Assembly: GCA_003241485.1 (NCBI GenBank)
Contig: QFQD01000099.1
Coordinates: forward strand, 1 to 9,412
Length of the DNA: 9,412 nt
Source of the DNA: Ancylobacter novellus
Lineage (GTDB): Bacteria > Pseudomonadota > Alphaproteobacteria > Rhizobiales > Xanthobacteraceae
Direction: 5' to 3'
Made by a program: the position numbers and the translations under genes. This document shows positions 1-5,744 of this stretch, in pieces; positions within the stretch are counted from its first letter, which is position 1; each line of letters starts with the position of its first letter. A model generated the notes under the pieces. It saw only the letters and a program-made list of their open reading frames with translations, did no database searches and was not told the DNA's origin.

Positions 1-39
1 CGCCTGATGACGGTCGGCAGCCTCGACAAAACGTCCCAT
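1..39 (-). CDS. IS1182-family transposase, N-terminal 13 codons
   Basis: The start codon is the ATG at 39-37 (minus), preceded by a strong Shine-Dalgarno GGAGGT five bases upstream. The visible product reads MGRFVEAADRHQA and runs off the left edge of the window. From memory, IS1182-family transposases (DDE class, full length around 450 residues) begin with a closely similar M-x-RF-x-E-x-x-DR-x-Q-x motif, followed by a conserved LLPE-x-LDD segment that would lie outside this window. Function would be cut-and-paste or copy movement of the element. The identification rests on 13 residues plus the terminal-repeat-like sequence outside, so the family name is probable rather than certain. Confidence 0.55.
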   Translation of the reverse strand, partial: MGRFVEAADRHQA

Positions 40-99
40 CTGGCACCTCCGAAGCAGTGCCTAAACTTAGCATAATCAGGGGTTTTCACACAGCCTCGG
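1..99 (-). mobile_element. 5' end of an IS1182-type insertion sequence (partial)
   Basis: The window opens inside an insertion sequence lying on the minus strand. The evidence is the transposase start (see the CDS at 1-39) and, outside it, the stretch GGGGTTTTCACACAGCCTCGG at 79-99 (given here minus its last base in wording of the match: GGGGTTTTCACACAGCCTCG). As I recall them, terminal regions of IS1182-type elements in rhizobia carry a similar TTTTCACACAGCCT block. The exact outer boundary and the flanking target duplication cannot be fixed, because the other end lies outside the window; 99 is an estimate. The element sits beside two damaged genes (291-1062), which fits insertion or rearrangement here. 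Confidence 0.5.
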
Positions 100-290
100 C
101 CCCGGAGCCGACTGTCAGCAAAGCGCCCCCTATTCAGACATTCAACCGGCTCCGGTAAGTTCCGAAAAGCGGACATCGCTTTCGCGCCCGACGGGCTACC
201 TGAATAGCGGTGGTTGCAAACTGTCGGGTCTGGCGACGGGCCGTAGGACAAGCAGACCCTCCGAAGGCCGGGAGCCACGCCGTACGGTTG

Positions 291-485
291 CTACGCGAGC
301 TTTCCTGCAGTGAAGTCACGCGCGAGTGCAATGTACGCCTGGAAAGCGGCGGAGGCATTGCGGCGATTATAGCAGTAGAGGCACAGCGAATCGAGCGGCG
401 GCGTCCAGGCGAACCGGCGCTGGAGCAGAGCGACCGTGGTGCCGGCGGCGGTCGGGATTACCAGAAAATCAGCGCTCACGACCAA
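291..485 (-). pseudogene. LysR-type regulator, C-terminal remnant
   Basis: An open frame of about 64 codons on the minus strand ends at a TAG at 293-291. Its second half (PPLDSLCLYCYNRRNASAAF, then QAYIALARDF) matches the closing part of the LysR substrate-binding domain, whose usual pattern is P-x-L-x-L-Y-Y-x-x-RR-x-x-SAA-x-RAFID. Nothing upstream resembles the rest of such a protein: the helix-turn-helix and most of the effector domain are missing. The frame also has only a TTG as a possible start. I read it as the tail of a truncated LysR gene left beside the insertion sequence. A chance open frame in GC-rich DNA is the alternative, but the run of family-typical residues argues against it. 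Confidence 0.42.
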
Positions 486-508
486 ATTTGAGAGACGGTC
501 GCCCCGCT

Positions 509-1062
509 TTACGACGAGATGGGACGAGCTGCCCGTTTGCCACTACGTTTTACCCTCGGTGGATTGAGTGGCCGACGAGTGCTGGACGGCTGCAATGCCA
601 ACGGACTGATCTGGTCAGGATGAGGCCCGACTTGGCTCACACGATTGAAGAATGATGCTGCCAAGAACGAGACAAGCATCTGGTATTGCTTGTCGAGAGG
701 TATGAACCGCTCGCCCCCAAGGCGCTCGGTAAGGTCTGTCAGCTTCTTGGCGACAGCCGGGTCGTCATAGTCGGCCGACATTGAGTGGGCGAACATGTTC
801 CGAATGGCTCGAAGGAGATCAACGGCATCCCGCTCGTCTTCTGAAATAAGACCGACCGAGTAGGCCAATAGAGTTCGGGCGGACCAGGTACCCACCGGGG
901 AATTGAAATCGTCGAGCAAAGCGTCGGTGGCATCACCTGCGACGAGGTAGCTCTTTAGAAATCTCATGAGCGCGTCCTCGATGAGTGCGCCATGCACCAT
1001 CGCCGATCAGCTCGCGAAGCTTGCTCTGTTAGCGAAACAAAGCACGTAGCCTCGCGGCCCAT
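509..1062 (-). pseudogene. MltR-family (mannitol repressor-like) gene, frameshifted
   Basis: The minus-strand frame 1000-509 contains the MltR-family core: ALIEDAL near its start, then DDFNSPVGTWSARTLLAYSVG, closing with GLISEDE and LLRAIRNMFAHS, the family signature (F-x-x-PLGTFSARI-x-LAYALGLI and IR-x-x-FAH). The frame begins with MVHG, directly after an in-frame TGA. In the next frame, however, an ATG at 1062-1060 opens MGREATCFVSLTEQASRADR, which runs straight into the same position. Joining the two needs one extra base near 1001-1008 and gives ASRADR followed by MVHGALIEDAL, as the family expects. So the gene appears to have lost one nucleotide. The last ~43 residues (after FFNRVSQVG, about 509-640) look like read-through past a lost stop. 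MltR proteins are small helical regulators or accessory proteins; the cellular role here is unknown. A late TTG/ATG restart from 1000 is possible. Confidence 0.6.
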
Positions 1063-1114
1063 GTGGCGTTAGAAATCGCCATCAACGTCCTTGCGGGGCT
1101 GGACATCATTGCCG

Positions 1115-2137
1115 ATGTGGGATCGACATCCTGTCAATCTCTCGCTGCTGCATATGCTGCCGGACGCCGCCGATCGTCAGGGCGTGGCGCTGGTGCCGCT
1201 GCTGGGCCGGGCGGGCATCGGCGGGGAGCTCGAACCAGGCCGTCGCGTGGCGCGGGCGCAGATCGCCACACTGCTTGAAGATTTCTCGCGGCGGGCAGGC
1301 TCACCCGGTATCGGGCTTGACCTCGCGGCCGGCGCGGACCCGCTGCGCCTGGGCCCCAGCGGGCAAGCGCTGCTTGGAGGGCGGACGCTGCGCGAATGCC
1401 TTCATGCCCATACGCGCCACATGCCCTCCTTACAGGGCGGCGTCCATATCGCCGTCCGGGAGACCGACGGACGGGCGTGCTGGCACCATTCCTTTGCGGA
1501 CAGCGATGCCGGCCATGCCGGGGTGCTCAATGAGGGCGTCGCCGGTTTCGTGGTTGCCGCGCTGCGGGCGGTCGCGGGGGAGGCGGGTGGCGACCTTCAC
1601 GTTGAGCTGCCGCACCGGGCGCGCATGCCGGTCCGCGATTATGAGGACAAGCTCGCTGCCGGCGTCTCGTTCGGCAATGGCGTCGGGATTACAGTGAGCT
1701 TCGACGCGGCTTGGCTCGACCGTCCCAACGCCCTGTTAGGCACCCTGCCGCCGGCGCCGGAAGAGGGGGGGACGCCACCTCTCGTGTGGGATCCCTGCGA
1801 CGACCGCACGCTGATCGAGACGCTCGACCTCATTATCTCCGCTGCGGCGATGGCGGGACACTTGTCGCTTCTCGACACGGCGCAGTGCCTTGGCTTGTCG
1901 CCGCGCAGCCTCCAGCGCCAGTTGGCGCGGCTTGGGACGACGTTCGAGGCGCAAGTGGACGCGTGGCGGCATCGGCAGGCCCGCCGCTATCTCGCCGACC
2001 GGACGCTCCCGGTCATGTCGATTGGCCGGCTGCTCGGCTATCGCGACCCGGCCCATTTCGTCCGCGCCTTTCGTCGCTGGGAGGGTGCCTCTCCCGCCAG
2101 ATGGCGAGAGGCGATGCTGGCGCGAAATGGCAATTGA
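1115..2137 (+). CDS. AraC-family transcriptional regulator (arabinose-binding-like N-terminal domain)
   Basis: This is a 340-residue DNA-binding regulator. The C-terminal ~100 residues carry the two AraC helix-turn-helix motifs: the first around residues 252-270 (LLDTAQCLGLSPRSLQRQL), the second around 300-331 with the family signature IGRLLGYRDPAHFVRAFRRW. The N-terminal ~200 residues resemble the ligand-binding domain of the OruR/ArgR-like AraC subgroup (PF12625 type), so it probably senses a small molecule and activates nearby genes. The start is uncertain: the ATG at 1115 (MWDRHPVNLSLL) gives a family-like N-terminus, and a TTG at 1091 would add eight residues; neither has a clear Shine-Dalgarno. 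It points toward the FGE-sulfatase-barrel genes, with a gap of 99 bases to the preferred FGE start (81 to the earlier GTG), and is divergent from the broken MltR gene. It is the likely regulator of the operon or may be co-transcribed with it; that is inference. Confidence 0.9.
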   Translation: MWDRHPVNLSLLHMLPDAADRQGVALVPLLGRAGIGGELEPGRRVARAQIATLLEDFSRRAGSPGIGLDLAAGADPLRLGPSGQALLGGRTLRECLHAHTRHMPSLQGGVHIAVRETDGRACWHHSFADSDAGHAGVLNEGVAGFVVAALRAVAGEAGGDLHVELPHRARMPVRDYEDKLAAGVSFGNGVGITVSFDAAWLDRPNALLGTLPPAPEEGGTPPLVWDPCDDRTLIETLDLIISAAAMAGHLSLLDTAQCLGLSPRSLQRQLARLGTTFEAQVDAWRHRQARRYLADRTLPVMSIGRLLGYRDPAHFVRAFRRWEGASPARWREAMLARNGN

Positions 2138-2236
2138 GTAGCGCTTCGCCCTTTGGCTATGGCTTGTCCTGATCGACACAGACGTGCGCCGCCCCGACGG
2201 TCAGCCGCTTAGACAGGCGTGGAAGTGACACTGGTG

Positions 2237-3223
2237 ATGGGCGCAAAGGGTGCGGAAGCTCTTCAGGCTGATCCCGGTGCCCACGCCGTAGACGGCATGA
2301 TGTGGATCGCGGGAGGCCGCTTCCTCATGGGCTCCAACCGCCACTACCCCGAGGAGGGCCCGGCTCATCCGGTCACGGTGGACGGCTTCTTCATTGATCG
2401 CACTCCGGTCACCAACCGGGACTTCTCCCATTTCGTCGCCGCTACCGGCTACGTCAGCTTGGCCGAGCGCCCGCCGCGGCCGGAGGATTATCCCGGAGCC
2501 GATCCCCGCCTGCTGGTGCCCGGTGCGCTGGTTTTTGTCTCGCCCGTGGACGAGGGCGACGCGCAGGACTGGACGCGGTGGTGGCGCTTCACCCCCGGCG
2601 CCGACTGGCGCCATCCCAAGGGCCCCGGCAGTTCCATCGCGGGACGGATGGACCATCCCGTCGTGCAGGTCGCCCATAGCGACGCGCTCGCCTATGCGCA
2701 GTGGAGCGGCAAGGAACTTCCCAGCGAGGCCGAGTGGGAATTCGCCGCCCGCGGCGGGCTCGATGGCGCCGACTACGCCTGGGGCGACGAGCTCGCGCCC
2801 GGCGGCGTGCACCGCGCCAACACCTGGCAGGGGCGATTCCCGATGGAGAACCTCGCAGAGGACGGCCATGCCGGCTCCTCGCCGGTCACTGCCTACCCGC
2901 CGAATGGTTTCGGCCTGTTCGACATGATCGGCAATGCCTGGGAGTGGACCGACGACTGGTTCCGCCCGCGTCACCGCGAACCGGCCGACAAGCCCTGCTG
3001 CATCCCCCGCAACCCGCGCGGGGGAAGTGCGCTGGAGAGCCTCGATCCGCTGGCGCCCGGCACCCCGCGCAAGGTGCTGAAAGGCGGTTCGCATCTGTGC
3101 GCGCCCAGCTATTGCCGCCGCTACCGCCCGGCGGCCCGCCAACCCCAGACCCCGGACACCGCCTCGGTGCATATCGGCTTCCGCTGTGTCCGCCGAGCCG
3201 CGCCCGCCATGAGGACATCATGA
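2237..3223 (+). CDS. Formylglycine-generating enzyme (sulfatase-modifying factor)
   Basis: The enzyme oxidises the active-site cysteine of sulfatases to C-alpha-formylglycine, using O2 and a copper ion held by two cysteines. The hallmark is present near the C-terminus: KGGSHLCAPSYCRRYRPAAR, with the two Cys five residues apart exactly as in characterised FGEs, followed by TPDTASVHIGFRC. Other family blocks are the opening WIAGGRFLMGS, the PVTNRDFSHFV segment, LPSEAEWEFAARGG and GNAWEWTDDW. No signal peptide is seen, so it should act in the cytosol before its substrate is exported. I chose the ATG at 2237 because GGAAG lies about 11 bases upstream, giving 328 residues; the GTG at 2219 adds six residues and is possible. 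Its stop overlaps the sulfatase start (ATGA at 3220-3223), which indicates translational coupling with its substrate. Confidence 0.95.
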   Translation: MGAKGAEALQADPGAHAVDGMMWIAGGRFLMGSNRHYPEEGPAHPVTVDGFFIDRTPVTNRDFSHFVAATGYVSLAERPPRPEDYPGADPRLLVPGALVFVSPVDEGDAQDWTRWWRFTPGADWRHPKGPGSSIAGRMDHPVVQVAHSDALAYAQWSGKELPSEAEWEFAARGGLDGADYAWGDELAPGGVHRANTWQGRFPMENLAEDGHAGSSPVTAYPPNGFGLFDMIGNAWEWTDDWFRPRHREPADKPCCIPRNPRGGSALESLDPLAPGTPRKVLKGGSHLCAPSYCRRYRPAARQPQTPDTASVHIGFRCVRRAAPAMRTS

Positions 3224-4695
3224 CCGACACGTCCCCTGCCTCCGCCCCGGCCGCGGCCGCGCCAAACCGGCGCGACGTTCTCGCCGGCGGCGCCGGATTT
3301 CTCGCGGCCATCGCCGGCCTGTCGCTGCTGGCACGGGATGCTCGGGCGGCGGACGCCCCGCGCCCGCATATTCTCTACATCATGGCCGACGATCTCGGTT
3401 TCGCCGATGTCGGCTTTCACGGCTCCGACATCCGCACCCCCAACCTCGACCGACTGGCGGCGGGGGGCGCGCGGTTCGGCCAGTTCTACACCCAGCCCAT
3501 GTGCACGCCGACCCGGGCCGCGCTGATGACGGGGCGCTACCCGCTGCGCTACGGGTTGCAGACGGGTGTCATACCCTCCGGCGCCGATTACGGGCTGGCG
3601 ACTGACGAATTCCTGCTGCCGCAGGCGCTGAAGCAGGCCGGCTACGGCACGGCTCTGGTGGGCAAATGGCATCTCGGCCATGCGGACCGCAAATACTGGC
3701 CCCGCCAGCGTGGCTTCGACAGCTTTTATGGGCCTCTGGTCGGCGAGATCGACCATTTCAAGCACGAGGCGCACGGCGTCACCGACTGGTACCGTGACAA
3801 TGAGCTGCTGAAGGAAGATGGCTACGACACCGAGCTGTTCGGAGCCGAGGCGGTGCGGCTGATCGGCGGGCATGACCCCGCGGTCCCGCTCTTCCTCTAC
3901 CTCGCCTTCACCGCGCCGCACACGCCCTATCAGGCGCCGCCGCGCTATCTCGACATGTACGCCTCCATCGCGGATCCGGCCCGGCGCGCCTATGCCGCAA
4001 TGATCACCGCCATGGATGACCAGATCGGCCTGGTGATCGCGGCTCTGGAGGCGCGCGGCATGCGCGAGAACACGCTCACTGTGTTCCATTCCGACAATGG
4101 CGGCACGCGGAACCGGATGTTTGCCGGCGAGGGCGCGGTCGCTGGCGATCTGCCGCCCAACAATACGCCCTATCGCGAGGGCAAGGGCACGCTCTATGAG
4201 GGCGGCACGCGGGTGGTGGGGCTGGCCAACTGGCCGGGCCACATCGAAGCGGGCGAGGCGACCGGCGTGATGCATGTCGTGGACATGCTGCCGACACTGG
4301 CGAGGCTCGCCGGTACCACCCTCGCCACGACCAAGCCGCTGGATGGCCGGGATGTCTGGCCGGCGCTGGCGCTCGGCCAGTCCGGGCGCGACGCGGTGGT
4401 CTACAATGTCGAGCCCACCCAAGGCGCCGTACGCGAGGGCAAGTGGAAGCTGGTGTGGCACGTCTTGCTGCCGCCCAAGTCCGAGCTGTTCGATCTCGAC
4501 GCGGACCCGTCCGAGACCACGGATCTCTCGGAACGCCACCCCGACAAGGTGGCCGCGTTGCAGGCCAAGGTCGTGGACCTCGCCCGTAGCATGGCACCGC
4601 CCCTGTTTTATGCCGCGGCCTTAAAGGCGACCCTTTCGGCCCCCCTTTCGACGCCCGGTGCCGCGCTGTACGAAATGGGGTTGGAGAACGATTGA
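3220..4695 (+). CDS. Tat-exported Cys-type sulfatase (arylsulfatase B-like)
   Basis: This is a 491-residue hydrolase of sulfate monoesters (family S1). Residues 17-43 form a twin-arginine signal (NRRDVLAG, a hydrophobic stretch, then ARA before the mature ADAPRP), so it should reach the periplasm folded. The active site is complete: metal ligands Asp57 and Asp58 in MADDLG; the formylglycine site Cys95 in CTPTR (the C-x-P-x-R signature); Lys149 and His151 in GKWHLG; His234 in TAPHTPY; Asp292 and Asn293 in HSDNGG; and Lys322 in GKGTLYEGGTR. Length is normal for the family. The start is the ATG that overlaps the FGE stop; a much longer open frame runs upstream in this phase but is only a shadow of the FGE gene. 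The overall pattern is nearest to arylsulfatase B/I/J-like enzymes, so the substrate could be an aryl or sugar sulfate; this cannot be decided here. Confidence 0.95.
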   Translation: MTDTSPASAPAAAAPNRRDVLAGGAGFLAAIAGLSLLARDARAADAPRPHILYIMADDLGFADVGFHGSDIRTPNLDRLAAGGARFGQFYTQPMCTPTRAALMTGRYPLRYGLQTGVIPSGADYGLATDEFLLPQALKQAGYGTALVGKWHLGHADRKYWPRQRGFDSFYGPLVGEIDHFKHEAHGVTDWYRDNELLKEDGYDTELFGAEAVRLIGGHDPAVPLFLYLAFTAPHTPYQAPPRYLDMYASIADPARRAYAAMITAMDDQIGLVIAALEARGMRENTLTVFHSDNGGTRNRMFAGEGAVAGDLPPNNTPYREGKGTLYEGGTRVVGLANWPGHIEAGEATGVMHVVDMLPTLARLAGTTLATTKPLDGRDVWPALALGQSGRDAVVYNVEPTQGAVREGKWKLVWHVLLPPKSELFDLDADPSETTDLSERHPDKVAALQAKVVDLARSMAPPLFYAAALKATLSAPLSTPGAALYEMGLEND

Positions 4696-5513
4696 TGCCT
4701 TACGCCGCTATGCGCCCCGCCCGACCCGGCCTCCTCGGCGCCGCCCTGCTCGCCGCGCTCGCTGCCGCCCCAGCCTCGGCCGCCGACATCGATGCGCTGC
4801 CGCCGGCCAAGCCGGCGCTGGTGGTCACCGCCGATACGCCGGTCTTCCTCGGCTCGTTCTATCTCTGGGCCAGCGCGCTCAAGGGCACGACCTCGACCCT
4901 GCCGCCCCTGCCGCCGACCGATATCGACCTGAGCTTCACCGACGTGCTGAAGGATCTCGACGGCGGGCTGATGGGCGCGGGGGAGATGCGGGTCGGCCGC
5001 TGGAGCTTCCTCGCGGATGTGATGTTCACCCAGGTAACGCCCGGCGGCACCATGCCCGCTCCTTATGCGGCCGATGTCGAGGTCCGCTCGCGCAGCCTGA
5101 CCCTGCAGGGCAATGTGCTGTACCGGCTCTATGATACGCCGCAGCTCTTCGTCGATGCCGGCGCGGGCCTGCGCTTCTGGTATCTCGACAACAAGCTCAC
5201 AATCGGGCCCGGCCTGCTGCCCTCAGGCATCGAGTACAGCCAGAACACGAGCTGGGTCGACCCGGTGCTGGTCGGCCGCCTGTCGGCACAGCTCGGGGGA
5301 CCGTGGAGCGTCACTCTGGTCGGCGACATTGGCGGCTTCGATGTCGGCTCGCAGTTTACGTGGCAGGCCATCGGCACGGTGAACTACCAGTGGAACGAGA
5401 ACCTCGCTCTGCGCGTGGGCTATCGGGCGCTCTCGGTCGACTATGAGGACGGCAACTTCCTGTACGACGTGCGGATGCAGGGGCCCGTGCTCGGCGCGAC
5501 CTACCGCTTTTAG
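4695..5513 (+). CDS. Outer-membrane beta-barrel protein, third gene of the sulfatase operon
   Basis: The 272-residue product starts with a Sec signal peptide (hydrophobic LLGAALLAALAAA, cleavage after ASA near residue 29). It continues with alternating polar/apolar strands such as FLGSFYLWASALKG, GRWSFLADVMFTQV, LTLQGNVLYRLYD, LALRVGYRALSVDYE and VLGATYRF. The terminal Tyr-Arg-Phe is the usual end of a barrel recognised by the BAM complex. The DIDLSFTDVLKDLDGGLMGAGE segment resembles uncharacterised barrels of Proteobacteria that carry a similar block before the strands; I know of no defined function for them. The ATG shares its A with the sulfatase stop (TGATG at 4693-4697), and GGAGA about nine bases upstream can serve as ribosome site. 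A TTG at 4692 is less likely. The context suggests a pore or binding protein for the sulfatase substrate; this is inference. Confidence 0.85.
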   Translation: MPYAAMRPARPGLLGAALLAALAAAPASAADIDALPPAKPALVVTADTPVFLGSFYLWASALKGTTSTLPPLPPTDIDLSFTDVLKDLDGGLMGAGEMRVGRWSFLADVMFTQVTPGGTMPAPYAADVEVRSRSLTLQGNVLYRLYDTPQLFVDAGAGLRFWYLDNKLTIGPGLLPSGIEYSQNTSWVDPVLVGRLSAQLGGPWSVTLVGDIGGFDVGSQFTWQAIGTVNYQWNENLALRVGYRALSVDYEDGNFLYDVRMQGPVLGATYRF

Positions 5514-5519
5514 AAGATT

Positions 5520-5539
5520 CGGAGATTGGCTATCTTCCG
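5520..5539 (+). terminator. Hairpin just after the sulfatase operon
   Basis: CGGAGAT (5520-5526) can pair with ATCTTCCG (5532-5539) with one bulged T and a 5-base loop, seven bases after the barrel gene's stop. There is no run of T after it, so it may be a weak terminator or an mRNA 3'-end stabiliser. The call rests on position and pairing only. Confidence 0.3.
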
Positions 5540-5566
5540 ATCGCGCAGATAACTTGGTGGCGTTCG

Positions 5567-5579
5567 ATTATTGTATAAT
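5567..5579 (+). promoter_or_regulatory. AT-rich inverted repeat containing TATAAT
   Basis: In a GC-rich setting the stretch 5562-5595 is markedly AT-rich. ATTAT (5567-5571) and ATAAT (5575-5579) form a perfect inverted repeat with a 3-base spacer, and 5574-5579 is a perfect TATAAT. No good -35 box is seen at 16-18 bases and no plus-strand gene follows. The structured repeat at 5596 begins 17 bases after it. It could be the -10 of a small RNA, or a protein-binding site, or chance. Confidence 0.25.
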
Positions 5580-5595
5580 TAGTCTAGAGTTAGAG

Positions 5596-5672
5596 CGGCC
5601 CGGATATTCATAGGCGATATGTCCCGTTCCTCATTCGAAGCCCACAATAGCGGATCGTCTGGATACGGCCCC
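5596..5672. repeat. Structured intergenic repeat, copy 1
   Basis: This stretch aligns over 77 bases with 8598-8674 (about two thirds identical by eye, needing two compensating one-base gaps). The best-conserved parts are CGGCC at the start, GGCGATATG in the middle, and CGTCT plus CGGCCCC at the end. The core folds into GGATAT (5602-5607), an 11-base loop, and ATGTCC (5619-5624). It lies between the convergent ends of the barrel gene and the LysR gene. I see no coding content. Confidence 0.5.
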
Positions 5673-5713
5673 CCTACGGTCGTTTAGACGCGCACCCGGA
5701 AATAATCACTGCT

Positions 5714-5726
5714 GGCGATCTTCGCC
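5714..5726 (-). terminator. Small hairpin after the LysR gene
   Basis: GGCGA (5714-5718) and TCGCC (5722-5726) form a 5-bp stem with a 3-base loop, about 18 bases beyond the LysR stop codon on the minus strand. On that strand it is followed by a mildly T/A-rich stretch (GATTATTT). It is short and could be incidental. Confidence 0.28.
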
Positions 5727-5744
5727 CATCAGCTTCCCCATCGA

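Noticed and set aside
210..491. 93-codon plus-strand open frame near the insertion sequence
   Set aside because: No domain or ribosome site; it overlaps the LysR-like remnant on the other strand, which has better family support.
1063..1278. 71-codon plus-strand open frame starting MALEIAINVL before the AraC gene
   Set aside because: It overlaps the start of the AraC gene in another phase and turns into low-complexity Arg/Gly/Ala sequence.
2201..3172. 323-codon open frame on the minus strand, antisense to the FGE
   Set aside because: Low-complexity composition and no family motif; the plus strand encodes a clear FGE with both copper-binding cysteines.
2701..3219. Long N-terminal extension of the sulfatase frame
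   Set aside because: It overlaps the whole second half of the FGE gene in another phase. The Tat signal begins just after the ATG at 3220, which has the usual ATGA coupling.
3121..4539. 472-codon open frame on the minus strand, antisense to the sulfatase
   Set aside because: It is a GC-rich shadow of the sulfatase codons: Arg/Gly/Ala-rich, with no recognisable domain, and the opposite strand has a complete active site.
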